In this document: positions 7,856-13,438 of the stretch, one piece after another | Layout of the letters: every line of letters begins with the position of its first letter | Position numbering within the stretch: position 1 is the stretch's first letter | DNA from: a virus | Direction: 5' to 3' (one strand) | Virus record (IMG/VR): IMGVR_UViG_3300010399_000040 | Coordinates: 1-64,000 of that record | DNA: 64,000 bases | The notes under the pieces: generated by a model | What the model saw: the letters and a program-made list of their open reading frames with translations, nothing else | The model's database searches: none | Told to the model about the DNA's origin: nothing | Translations under genes and position numbers: made by a program

Positions 7856-8065
7856 TCAAGTTTTTATTGTCGATTCCAACAAGAAGCCTATTGAACTCTT
7901 CTTCGTCCGCTCCAGACACTTGTCACACACTGCCAGGCCGCTACCCCTTGGTCCGCCTACATTCTCGCCGCCGAACTCAAATCCAGCTGTGAAAGGTTCA
8001 TCGCAAAAATCACACATAGGCCATTCATCTTTGACAGATAGCCTCCGTATGCGTCGAATCTGCAT
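7856..8065 (-). CDS. Small zinc-finger-like protein
   Basis: 69 aa with two Cys pairs, CDFCDEPF at about residue 18 and VCDKCLERT at about residue 46, a treble-clef or zinc-ribbon arrangement. A glycine-rich turn (GGENVGGPRGSG) separates them. No specific family. Its first codons overlap the end of the upstream gene 8025-8213 (no intergenic ribozyme there), while its stop leads straight into HH3. Confidence 0.68.
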   Translation of the reverse strand: MQIRRIRRLSVKDEWPMCDFCDEPFTAGFEFGGENVGGPRGSGLAVCDKCLERTKKSSIGFLLESTIKT

Positions 8066-8213
8066 GCTTCACCTCCTCTCCTGTGAGGGTATATGTCGGA
8101 GCTTCCTCTCCTTCCACCCACGTGTAGAAGTTCGGTAGGTTGTTCATCCGCAGGAACTCCTGCCGCTCCTCGAACGGCAGGAGTTCCGCGATCTTCTCAA
8201 GCTCGGTCCGCAT
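8025..8213 (-). CDS. Small hypothetical protein
   Basis: 62 aa from the ATG at 8213, which lies inside the last codons of the upstream gene; a GAGGCGGTGG stretch serves as ribosome site. The N-terminal half (MRTELEKIAELLPFEERQEFLRM) is an amphipathic helix. No family recognised. It overlaps both neighbours, so the trio 8406-7856 is one coupled unit between ribozymes HH4 and HH3. Confidence 0.6.
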   Translation of the reverse strand: MRTELEKIAELLPFEERQEFLRMNNLPNFYTWVEGEEAPTYTLTGEEVKHADSTHTEAICQR

Positions 8214-8406
8214 TCGCCACCGCCTCGTGGAACTCGCCACGGTAGTAGGCCGCCACCACCTCGTTCAAGGCGTCAGCTACCATCGCAGCGACGTCGCCCA
8301 ACGGAACGTTGCCTCCGCCGGCGTCAGCTTGGTCCACTTCCAACTCGCCGGAGACGATTAGCGTCCTATCCGGCCTCATGGAAGCAGTGAAAGGTCTCGG
8401 GTACAC
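8197..8406 (-). CDS. Small hypothetical protein
   Basis: 69 aa starting with GTG at 8406, six bases after GAGGAGA. Acidic, with a likely beta strand (DRTLIVSGELEVD) and a helix (VAAMVADALNEVVAAYYRG). Unassigned. It is the first cistron after ribozyme HH4 and overlaps the next gene's ATG. Confidence 0.6.
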   Translation of the reverse strand: MYPRPFTASMRPDRTLIVSGELEVDQADAGGGNVPLGDVAAMVADALNEVVAAYYRGEFHEAVANADRA

Positions 8407-8425
8407 ATTGCTCTCCTCATGTTGA

Positions 8426-8493
8426 GGGGACTGCCTCATCAGTCGGAAGCATTTCAAGCTTCCGAAACTTGGAGCAGAGCTCCAAGTTTCGGC
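8426..8493 (-). ncRNA. Type II hammerhead ribozyme HH4 (variant)
   Basis: Minus strand: GCC, GAAA, long stem III C-TTGGAG...CTCCAA-G, GUU, 8-bp stem I TCGGAAGC/GCTTCCGA, CTGATGA, GGC. The core is complete and stems III and I are longer than in the other copies. The stem I loop (TTGAAAT) does not match the downstream AGTCCC, so the loop-to-flank pairing seen in the other seven is missing. The upstream stop TGA (8495-8497) is one base from stem II. Confidence 0.88.
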
Positions 8494-8494
8494 G

Positions 8495-8905
8495 TCAGAT
8501 CGCGAGAATCTGCTTGAACTTCTTAATCGTGTCCATGTGAGGATTGCGATAGAGCACGTAATCACCGTCTCCGACCTTGACGAGCAGATCGCGTTCGTAC
8601 TCACAGCCCCGCCACGACCCGTGCAGCCAACCGACGACGTTCTTGTTCATCCACGCGCTGAACGAAGGTTTACTCGCCAACTCTTGGGCTTCCTGCCGCT
8701 CTTCCTCAGTTGCACCACTGGGAGTCGAGTACTTCGCTTCGATGCTCTTGAGACGTTGCTCCTCAACTGGCGAACGGAGAGCGACTGGAATGAGCGCCTG
8801 CAGATCGCTGAAAGTGCCGATCGACCTCATCTGCTTGAGGATGCTCTTGGTGAGCTTACAGGTCCGCAACTCCGCTTCGCCAGTCCGGACAATGACATCT
8901 GCCAT
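8495..8905 (-). CDS. Hypothetical protein
   Basis: 136 aa from the ATG at 8905 after AAGGAG. Mostly helical with many charged residues; the C-terminal part GWLHGSWRGCEYERDLLVKVGDGDYVLYRN looks like a small beta domain. No family recognised. Its first residues MADVIVRTG resemble the start of 9940-10386 (MADVKTAP), but not beyond four residues. HH4 follows its stop. Confidence 0.62.
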   Translation of the reverse strand: MADVIVRTGEAELRTCKLTKSILKQMRSIGTFSDLQALIPVALRSPVEEQRLKSIEAKYSTPSGATEEERQEAQELASKPSFSAWMNKNVVGWLHGSWRGCEYERDLLVKVGDGDYVLYRNPHMDTIKKFKQILAI

Positions 8906-8994
8906 GGTAAAACTCCTTGTTGAGCTCTGCTCGGATTGAGTCAGTAGCTCGTGTAGTGCTGGCTCCGGGCTCCAGCACAGCGCGAGACACTGCG

Positions 8995-9213
8995 TCAGTG
9001 CCACCAGCACACCTCGCAGATCGGGCACACGAGGGTGTGACCATGCTGCGTGATGACTACCTTCTCATGGGCGTCGTCGTACCTCCAGCACTTCGGGCAC
9101 TCGTGACCTGGGTCGTGACCCAAATCAGCGAGTCGCCGACCAGACTCAGTGAACATCGCGCAGTGGAACTTGACCCTGTCGCACAGGGCGGGTAGAGAGT
9201 CCATCTCTTTCAT
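8995..9213 (-). CDS. Zinc-ribbon-like small protein
   Basis: 72 aa. Cys pairs HECPKCWRYDD and LVCPICEVCWWH form a probable zinc ribbon (CxxC...CxxC). No catalytic motif. The 89-base gap downstream (8906-8994) has two simple hairpins (CACTG/CAGTG and GTGCTGG/CCAGCAC) but no ribozyme core. HH5 lies directly upstream. Confidence 0.65.
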   Translation of the reverse strand: MKEMDSLPALCDRVKFHCAMFTESGRRLADLGHDPGHECPKCWRYDDAHEKVVITQHGHTLVCPICEVCWWH

Positions 9214-9224
9214 TCTTCGCGAGG

Positions 9225-9286
9225 GACCTGCCTCGTCAGGCGACGGAGGTCGTACCGTCGCGACACCGCTTGTGCGGTGTTTCGGC
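9225..9286 (-). ncRNA. Type II hammerhead ribozyme HH5
   Basis: Minus strand: GCC, GAAA, C-ACCGC-ACAA-GCGGT-G, GUC, 7-bp stem I GCGACGG/CCGTCGC with loop TACGACCT, CTGACGA, GGC, AGGTC. Loop GACCU pairs with AGGUC at 9225-9229. The upstream gene's stop TAG (9286-9288) shares its G with stem II, so coding sequence and ribozyme overlap by one base. Confidence 0.95.
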
Positions 9287-9855
9287 TAGAACTCACCTGT
9301 GTAATTCCTGAGCTTCATCGCATCGGCCTCTCGGCCGTTGTCGCTGAGGTAGTCGCAGTACACGTCTATCGGCAATCGTTCGTCTGGGTTGTCGAGGATC
9401 GCTTCCAAGAGAGCGTAGTGGTCGCGCCCAGCGAACGATCCGGCGTTCTTCGCTTGGGAGTAGAGTAGAAGCAACTTGAGGAGGTCCTTGCGGCACTCTT
9501 TGTCGGTCACTGAGTAGTTGTCGCAGTCGGCGTTCGCCCTCGCGACACCCGCGGCATTGAGCTGCAGTCGTACGGGAGCTAACCACTGCCTCAGTTGCGC
9601 CTCATCAAGTCGCTTAGTCTCGGCGGAAGCTAACTCGGGAAGGCGAGCTACGATGTGCATCACTGCCTCGAGCACTTGAGCGCGCCTGAACCGACGCCCC
9701 AAGAACACCGCTGTTCGGGGACCGCGGAGGTTGACGTATATCTCGACTCTGTTTCCGACGTGTATCGTTGCGCTGTAATAACCATGCGCTTCTAACCTCG
9801 CGTTCACACCTCCGGCGTTGAGCGACTGGACGACGGCGTCCAAGAAGTCCTGCAT
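9286..9855 (-). CDS. TIGR02996-like domain protein
   Basis: 189 aa from the ATG at 9855, preceded by GGAGGAAGAG; the longer reading frame starts inside ribozyme HH6. The C-terminus HYALLEAILDNPDERLPIDVYCDYLSDNGREADAMKLRN closely follows the planctomycete repeat-companion domain TIGR02996 (LL-A-I--DP-DD--R-VYADWLEE-GD--RAE-IRLQ). That domain is mostly known from Gemmata-type planctomycetes, so it supports the host assignment. The N-terminal part has a beta-rich segment (YYSATIHVGNRVEIYVNL). Function unknown. Confidence 0.75.
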   Translation of the reverse strand: MQDFLDAVVQSLNAGGVNARLEAHGYYSATIHVGNRVEIYVNLRGPRTAVFLGRRFRRAQVLEAVMHIVARLPELASAETKRLDEAQLRQWLAPVRLQLNAAGVARANADCDNYSVTDKECRKDLLKLLLLYSQAKNAGSFAGRDHYALLEAILDNPDERLPIDVYCDYLSDNGREADAMKLRNYTGEF

Positions 9856-9872
9856 GAACTCTTCCTCCGGAG

Positions 9873-9939
9873 CGACCTGGCTCATCAGCACGTGGAGGTC
9901 GTTCCACGTGGACACCGGGCTCTCACCCGGTGTTTCGCC
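9873..9939 (-). ncRNA. Type II hammerhead ribozyme HH6
   Basis: Minus strand: GGC, GAAA, C-ACCGGG-TGAGAG-CCCGGT-G, GUC, 7-bp stem I CACGTGG/CCACGTG with loop AACGACCT, CTGATGA, GCC, AGGTCG. Loop CGACCU pairs with AGGUCG at 9873-9878. Stem II is GGC/GCC, swapped relative to most copies, a compensatory change. The upstream stop TAA (9940-9942) abuts stem II. Confidence 0.95.
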
Positions 9940-10386
9940 TTACTTCGTGATACCAAGCGCTTTGAGTTGCTCCTTGACCCGCTCGGCTTCCGCCGGGTTG
10001 GTCGCGAGCAGCGTCTTGAGCATCTCGGTCACCGAATCGGCCGTCACGGCCTTCGGAGCGCGAGGCGCCTTGCCGATCTCCTCCGCAGTGCCACCGAGGT
10101 GGTGGAGCAGCGGAGTGCCGACAGTCATGAAGTTGTGACTCACGACAAAGTAGGTCTTTCCATGGAGGTCGACCTTGAACGCTCGCCGTGGCCCGCTGTC
10201 GCGCGCGCTCGCCGCCTTCACCGCCTCCTCCGAAGTGGCGAAGATCGCTGGAAGGTCCTTCCAGCTCGTTTTCTTCTCCTTCTTCGGAGCGTCACCGGCC
10301 ACCGGGACCTTCGCGTCCCCACCCTTGTGGGTGGTGGGAGCGGTCTGGGCTTTCGGGGAAGCGGGGGCCGTCTTGACATCTGCCAT
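9940..10386 (-). CDS. Hypothetical protein with Lys/Pro/Ala-rich N-terminus
   Basis: 148 aa from the ATG at 10386, seven bases after CAGGAG; the upstream part of the open frame is ribozyme. Residues 1-40 are a basic low-complexity tail (KTAPASPKAQTAPTTHKGGDAK...), then a compact domain (RRAFKVDLHGKTYFVVSHNF) and a C-terminal helix pair. The tail suggests nucleic-acid or protein binding. No family recognised. HH6 sits at its stop and HH7 upstream. Confidence 0.62.
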   Translation of the reverse strand: MADVKTAPASPKAQTAPTTHKGGDAKVPVAGDAPKKEKKTSWKDLPAIFATSEEAVKAASARDSGPRRAFKVDLHGKTYFVVSHNFMTVGTPLLHHLGGTAEEIGKAPRAPKAVTADSVTEMLKTLLATNPAEAERVKEQLKALGITK

Positions 10387-10440
10387 TGTAGAGCTCCTGA
10401 ACGCAGCTTCAGTGGGTGCTGCTGGACCCGTACCGAGGAA

Positions 10441-10505
10441 AACCTGCCTCGTCAGAGTGGGTAGGTTAACTCCCACCTACACTGCACTATATGCAGTGTT
10501 TCGGC
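10441..10505 (-). ncRNA. Type II hammerhead ribozyme HH7
   Basis: Minus strand: GCC, GAAA, C-ACTGCA-TATA-GTGCAGTG region as stem III, GUA, stem I GGTGGG/CCCACT (closing G-U pair), loop AGTTAACCTA, CTGACGA, GGC, AGGTT. The cleavage triplet is GUA. Loop AACCU pairs with AGGUU at 10441-10445, a third covarying sequence. The upstream stop lies at 10511-10513, five bases before stem II. Confidence 0.92.
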
Positions 10506-10510
10506 TCGCA

Positions 10511-10729
10511 TCACTTGATCGAGAACTCCTTAGCCGTCTCCTCGCGGTACTTCTTGTAGAGGATGGAGTACGACGGGGAGTAGTGGCAGCTCAACTCGGG
10601 GAACACTTCGCGATCGATGTCACGGAAAGTCGCGCCTTCGAGTCGCTTCTGAGCGACCTCGTCGGTCAAGTACTTCTGGACACCGCTAGGGAGCTTGTTG
10701 AAGTCGCGGAGAATGGACTTAGTCTGCAT
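10511..10729 (-). CDS. Small hypothetical protein
   Basis: 72 aa from the ATG at 10729, six bases after GAGGTG. Basic and helical: ILRDFNKLPSGVQKYLTDEVAQKRLEGATFRDIDREVFPE, which could be a small helix-turn-helix-like DNA-binding protein, but no family is clear. It lies between HH8 and HH7. Confidence 0.6.
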   Translation of the reverse strand: MQTKSILRDFNKLPSGVQKYLTDEVAQKRLEGATFRDIDREVFPELSCHYSPSYSILYKKYREETAKEFSIK

Positions 10730-10756
10730 AGAGCACCTCGTGTATTTGAGTGAGAG

Positions 10757-10818
10757 GAACTGCCTCATCAGTGCGGAGAGTTCAACCTCCGCAGAGCAGT
10801 CACGAGACTGCTTTCGGC
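10757..10818 (-). ncRNA. Type II hammerhead ribozyme HH8
   Basis: Minus strand: GCC, GAAA, GCAGTC-TCGT-GACTGC as stem III, CUC, 7-bp stem I TGCGGAG/CTCCGCA with loop GTTGAACT, CTGATGA, GGC, AGTTC. The first full pair of stem III is G-C where the other copies have C-G, and the triplet becomes CUC, so base pairing is kept. Loop GAACU pairs with AGUUC at 10757-10761. It is the most promoter-proximal ribozyme. Confidence 0.94.
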
Positions 10819-10835
10819 TAGATGTGGGTGGCCGC

Positions 10836-10946
10836 TCAGGATCGACCCGTAGGTCGCTCACCCGTCCACCTTGTGTCGGCCTCGGTCGTCGCTGCCCACT
10901 TTCCGTCGTGGGTCTTGCCCAGCGCGACTCCGACCCGAATTGTCAA
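10836..10946 (-). CDS. Possible small protein before first ribozyme
   Basis: About 36 residues if started at the TTG near 10944-10946, reading TIRVGVALGKTHDGKW then AATTEADTRW. The composition looks protein-like and the stop is 18 bases before HH8, the same layout as the other ribozyme-linked genes. No good ribosome site or ATG is visible, so this is a weak call. Confidence 0.3.
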   Translation of the reverse strand: MTIRVGVALGKTHDGKWAATTEADTRWTGERPTGRS

Positions 10947-10977
10947 AGATATGTCATCAAGGAGTTAGAGGGTCGAG

Positions 10978-11028
10978 TCAGCAGAAGGATTCTTCGTCTC
11001 TTCTCGCTCTCTTTCTCGCTCCATACAT
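10978..11028 (-). CDS. Possible leaderless leader peptide
   Basis: A 16-codon ORF (MYGARKRARRDEESFC) whose ATG lies eight bases past the -10 element of the promoter at 11036-11063, a spacing that would put the transcription start at or beside the ATG. It is highly basic. It could be a leader peptide or chance; two other strong promoters here show the same near-leaderless spacing. Confidence 0.3.
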   Translation of the reverse strand: MYGARKRARRDEESFC

Positions 11029-11035
11029 TAGATAC

Positions 11036-11063
11036 ATCATAGCAGTGAAAGTTTCAGAGTCAA
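11036..11063 (-). promoter_or_regulatory. Sigma70-like promoter for the ribozyme operon
   Basis: Minus strand TTGACT (11063-11058), 16-base spacer, TATGAT (11041-11036). It points leftward into the genes punctuated by hammerhead ribozymes. The same -35 sequence and 16-base spacing recur at 27347-27374. Confidence 0.65.
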
Positions 11064-11106
11064 CAGTTATTTTTAAGTCTTGACTTGCAAACGACTTAGG
11101 TCTCGT

Positions 11107-11210
11107 TCTCCAGGTTCAATCCTGGTACCGCCGATCCGGGGATGATATAAACCCCGACCCGCCGGAGATATCAGTCCATGGATCATCCAGGGAGAACTGG
11201 GATTGATACC
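11107..11210 (+). repeat. Structured intergenic element, copy A
   Basis: Read on the plus strand, three hairpins: CCAGG-TTCAAT-CCTGG, GGGG-ATGATATAAA-CCCC and CCATGG-ATCAT-CCAGGG, followed by GAGAACTGGGATTGA. Blocks ACCGCCGA, GGATGAT, GACCCG and AGAACTGGGAT match in the same order the minus-strand element at 60777-60884. The rest of the gap 10837-11229 holds a promoter and a possible leader peptide; no other gene is visible. The GGTTCAATCC segment mimics a tRNA T arm but the loop has only six bases and no tRNA can be built. Confidence 0.6.
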
Positions 11211-11229
11211 GTGTACCGCTAGAGGTGAT

Positions 11230-11724
11230 CTATCGACCAGCACCTAATAGCGCTGCCAACTTCGCCTTCCACTCCAGGAGCTGACCCTCGCTGTGCTGCA
11301 GAGCGCGGACGAGGGCAGCTCGTTTGGCTGCGATCACTTCCTTCGGAGAGGAGTAACTCCTTCCTCGTTGCTTATGGCGCCGCCCTTTCAGCTCCGCATC
11401 CCTCACGTTGTCGGTGTTGGAGCCCCAGAACACGTGGTCGACGCGGGCGCACTTCCTGTTGTCGCACCTGTGACACACGACGAGGCCACGGCCGATGGGA
11501 GCACCTAGCGCTGCGATCCAAGCTCTGCGTCGGTCGCGGAGCTCCTCGTACTCCTCGCACGGAGTCGTAGCTTTCTCGCCAAGCTTCTGCCCGAGGCTTC
11601 CCACTGTGTACGTCTCAAGCTCCACCAGCTGCAGGGACACCACCTTCACCTTGTCCTCGTGGAGCCTCACTTTCAGCAAAGCCGATCTGAGCTTCGGGTG
11701 GGCGTCTTTCAGCGCCGTCTGCAT
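11230..11724 (-). CDS. HNH endonuclease
   Basis: 164 aa from the ATG at 11724, five bases after GAGGAGAG; the frame is open further upstream but that part overlaps another gene. The C-terminal half has the HNH motif of the phage/homing type: VVCHRCDNRKCARVDHVFWGSNTDNVRDAELKGR (C-H then N-x-x-C-x-x-x-x-H then G-x-x-x-x-N). Such enzymes are often free-standing homing nucleases or nicking enzymes in phage packaging. It lies beside the replication genes and borders the repeat element A. Confidence 0.82.
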   Translation of the reverse strand: MQTALKDAHPKLRSALLKVRLHEDKVKVVSLQLVELETYTVGSLGQKLGEKATTPCEEYEELRDRRRAWIAALGAPIGRGLVVCHRCDNRKCARVDHVFWGSNTDNVRDAELKGRRHKQRGRSYSSPKEVIAAKRAALVRALQHSEGQLLEWKAKLAALLGAGR

Positions 11725-11968
11725 CACTCTCCTCTCTATGTAGAGAGTCCAGTGGAGCACGTTGCTCGCTACCCTCTTGTCGCAACCTCTCAGTTTCGCT
11801 CTCAGCTTCGTGAGCGATCTCATCCAGCCTCCTCAGCACGACGTCCTTAGGTAACCACACTTCCTTCACCACGAGGTCGACGTCGCCGAGTCGGTCGTAC
11901 GCCTCTGCTACGTCCTCGCGCTGCCTCCTGCGTACTTCCTCCAGGAGCGAATCCTCACATGGGATCAT
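11615..11968 (-). CDS. Hypothetical protein overlapping HNH gene
   Basis: 117 aa. The first about 80 residues look real (LLEEVRRRQREDVAEAYDRLGDVDLVVKEVWLPKD, helical with a DVVLRRL segment resembling a helix-turn-helix), while the last about 35 overlap the HNH gene in another frame and are Arg/Pro/Glu-rich. Its start overlaps the end of the kinase gene. No family recognised. Confidence 0.5.
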   Translation of the reverse strand: MIPCEDSLLEEVRRRQREDVAEAYDRLGDVDLVVKEVWLPKDVVLRRLDEIAHEAESETERLRQEGSEQRAPLDSLHREESDADGAERRPPEAQIGFAESEAPRGQGEGGVPAAGGA

Positions 11969-12464
11969 CGCGGCCGCCGACTACGCCTTTGACGACGTCA
12001 ATGAGCTCCTTGATGGGTCTGCTGGCGTCCAATCGGATGTACCTGTACTTCCGCACTTCCTCCCTGTATATCTGGACGAGCCTCTCGTATTTCGCCATGT
12101 CGAAGAGCGGATCGGGAGAGGCTGTCCAGCGTTGCTTCAACGTAACTAGTGGACAATCGAGGTAGAGGATGACGGACTGACGCCGCCAGAACGACTCATT
12201 GTGCGTGGAGACAGGACGACCGTAGAGGCGACCGTAGACGACGTTCGTCAAGCTCATGTGGCGGTCCACGATGTACGTCTTGGAAGGATCGTAGAGCGAT
12301 ATCCACAGCCTCTCGAAGCACCGTTCGACTTGGTCGACGATCTTGAGTATGTCGGACGTCATAGGAAGCGTAGGTACGAACGTGGCGTGAAGCCGACCTT
12401 GCAGAGCTTGAAAGAGCGTCGTCTTTCCGCTCTTGTCCGGCCCTTCGAGAGACACTATGGGCAA
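11955..12464 (-). CDS. Thymidylate/dNMP kinase-like protein
   Basis: 169 aa. P-loop SLEGPDKSGKTTLFQAL at residues 4-20 is the (G-x-D-G-x-GK-(S/T)-T) signature of thymidylate kinases; the DR(H/Y) nucleoside element appears in YIVDRHMSLTNVVYGRLYG. A C-terminal lid region is short. It would phosphorylate a deoxynucleoside monophosphate, possibly the modified dCMP product of the enzyme at 13905-14663. The gene is shorter than bacterial Tmk (about 205 aa), as in many phages. Confidence 0.82.
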   Translation of the reverse strand: MPIVSLEGPDKSGKTTLFQALQGRLHATFVPTLPMTSDILKIVDQVERCFERLWISLYDPSKTYIVDRHMSLTNVVYGRLYGRPVSTHNESFWRRQSVILYLDCPLVTLKQRWTASPDPLFDMAKYERLVQIYREEVRKYRYIRLDASRPIKELIDVVKGVVGGRDDPM

Positions 12465-13438
12465 CTGAGTATCCTCCGGATGTCAGCGACTGCGGTCTTG
12501 GCAGCCTCGTCGAAGCTGAAAGAGAGCATCTGCTTGAGGGGAACTTGCGCAGGGGCTTGCAACGCTCCTTCGATGCTAGCCACTAGATCAGCTCTGTCGG
12601 CGAAGTGCGGCCACTTCGGACCGATCACCTCCGTGTACTCGTGCTTCCGCAGAACCACTGGACAGCAGCCAGCGGCGCACGCTTCGCGGAAGCTGACAGT
12701 GCTACCGACATTCTCAGTGAGGTGCACAGAGACTTCGCACGTAGCTAGCTGCCTCTCGTACGATTCGGAAGTCGACCACGACGCCGGTACGATGCCTTTA
12801 CGTCGTCCGTACCCAGTCGGATCGCTCACGTACACTCGGACCCCGCGGAGCTTCTTAGCGGCCGCTGCAAACATCGCGTAGTTCGTGTAGTCTGGATCGC
12901 TGATGCGACCTGAGAACAGAATCGAGCGGGGCACTCGCGCGGAGCTCCGTAGCTGTAGCAAGTTAGTTTCGTACCCGAATGGCCACACGTCGTCGCGGAG
13001 CTTCGACGACAGCGCGTACACGAAGTTCGCGCAGTTCCACCCTTCGCTGTACAGCGAAAGCTGCTCTGGCTTCGCTGGAAGCGTAGCTTCGACGATCGTC
13101 TTGACGTGAGGATGCAAGTGACGCATGGGTATAGGTAGGAACTCGTTCGACGTGACGACGACGCCTCCGTCGCCAGCTAGACGAGCAAGCTCGCGCAACC
13201 GCGACGGGTCCCAGTGGAACTTCCTCTCCAGGTTGCTGACGTAACTCGTCCAAATCCTGTATACAGCAGAGGTGTCTACGTTGCCCTCGCACGCGCCGCG
13301 TTCAGGTAGGACCAGCAAAGAGTCGTCGATGAGTTTCGCTAAGTGCGCGTAGATGCGCACGCACGAATCGCTCATAAGGAACTTGTCGGTAACTTTGTTC
13401 TGCTGGGAGCAGAAGGGGTAGAATACTACTCTCGGCAT
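12455..13438 (-). CDS. Glycosyltransferase-like protein
   Basis: 327 aa from the ATG at 13438, seven bases after GGAGGAAG. GT-B-like layout: N-terminal RVVFYPFCSQQNKV, mid-region SILFSGRISDPDYTNYAMFAAAAKKL, and the C-terminal donor region VHLTENVGSTVSFREACAAGCCPVVL, which matches the E-A-x-A-x-G-x-P/V pattern of family 1-like transferases. The acceptor is unknown. Its location among deoxynucleotide enzymes makes DNA-base glycosylation a possibility, but this is inference. Confidence 0.68.
   Translation of the reverse strand: MPRVVFYPFCSQQNKVTDKFLMSDSCVRIYAHLAKLIDDSLLVLPERGACEGNVDTSAVYRIWTSYVSNLERKFHWDPSRLRELARLAGDGGVVVTSNEFLPIPMRHLHPHVKTIVEATLPAKPEQLSLYSEGWNCANFVYALSSKLRDDVWPFGYETNLLQLRSSARVPRSILFSGRISDPDYTNYAMFAAAAKKLRGVRVYVSDPTGYGRRKGIVPASWSTSESYERQLATCEVSVHLTENVGSTVSFREACAAGCCPVVLRKHEYTEVIGPKWPHFADRADLVASIEGALQAPAQVPLKQMLSFSFDEAAKTAVADIRRILSCP

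Noticed and set aside
8906-8994. Ninth hammerhead
   Set aside because: Two hairpins are present and CTGACTCA resembles the core, but GA of CUGANGA and a GAAA are missing.
11107-11210. tRNA gene
   Set aside because: The GGTTCAATCC segment is T-arm-like but the loop has six bases and no acceptor or anticodon stems can be formed.
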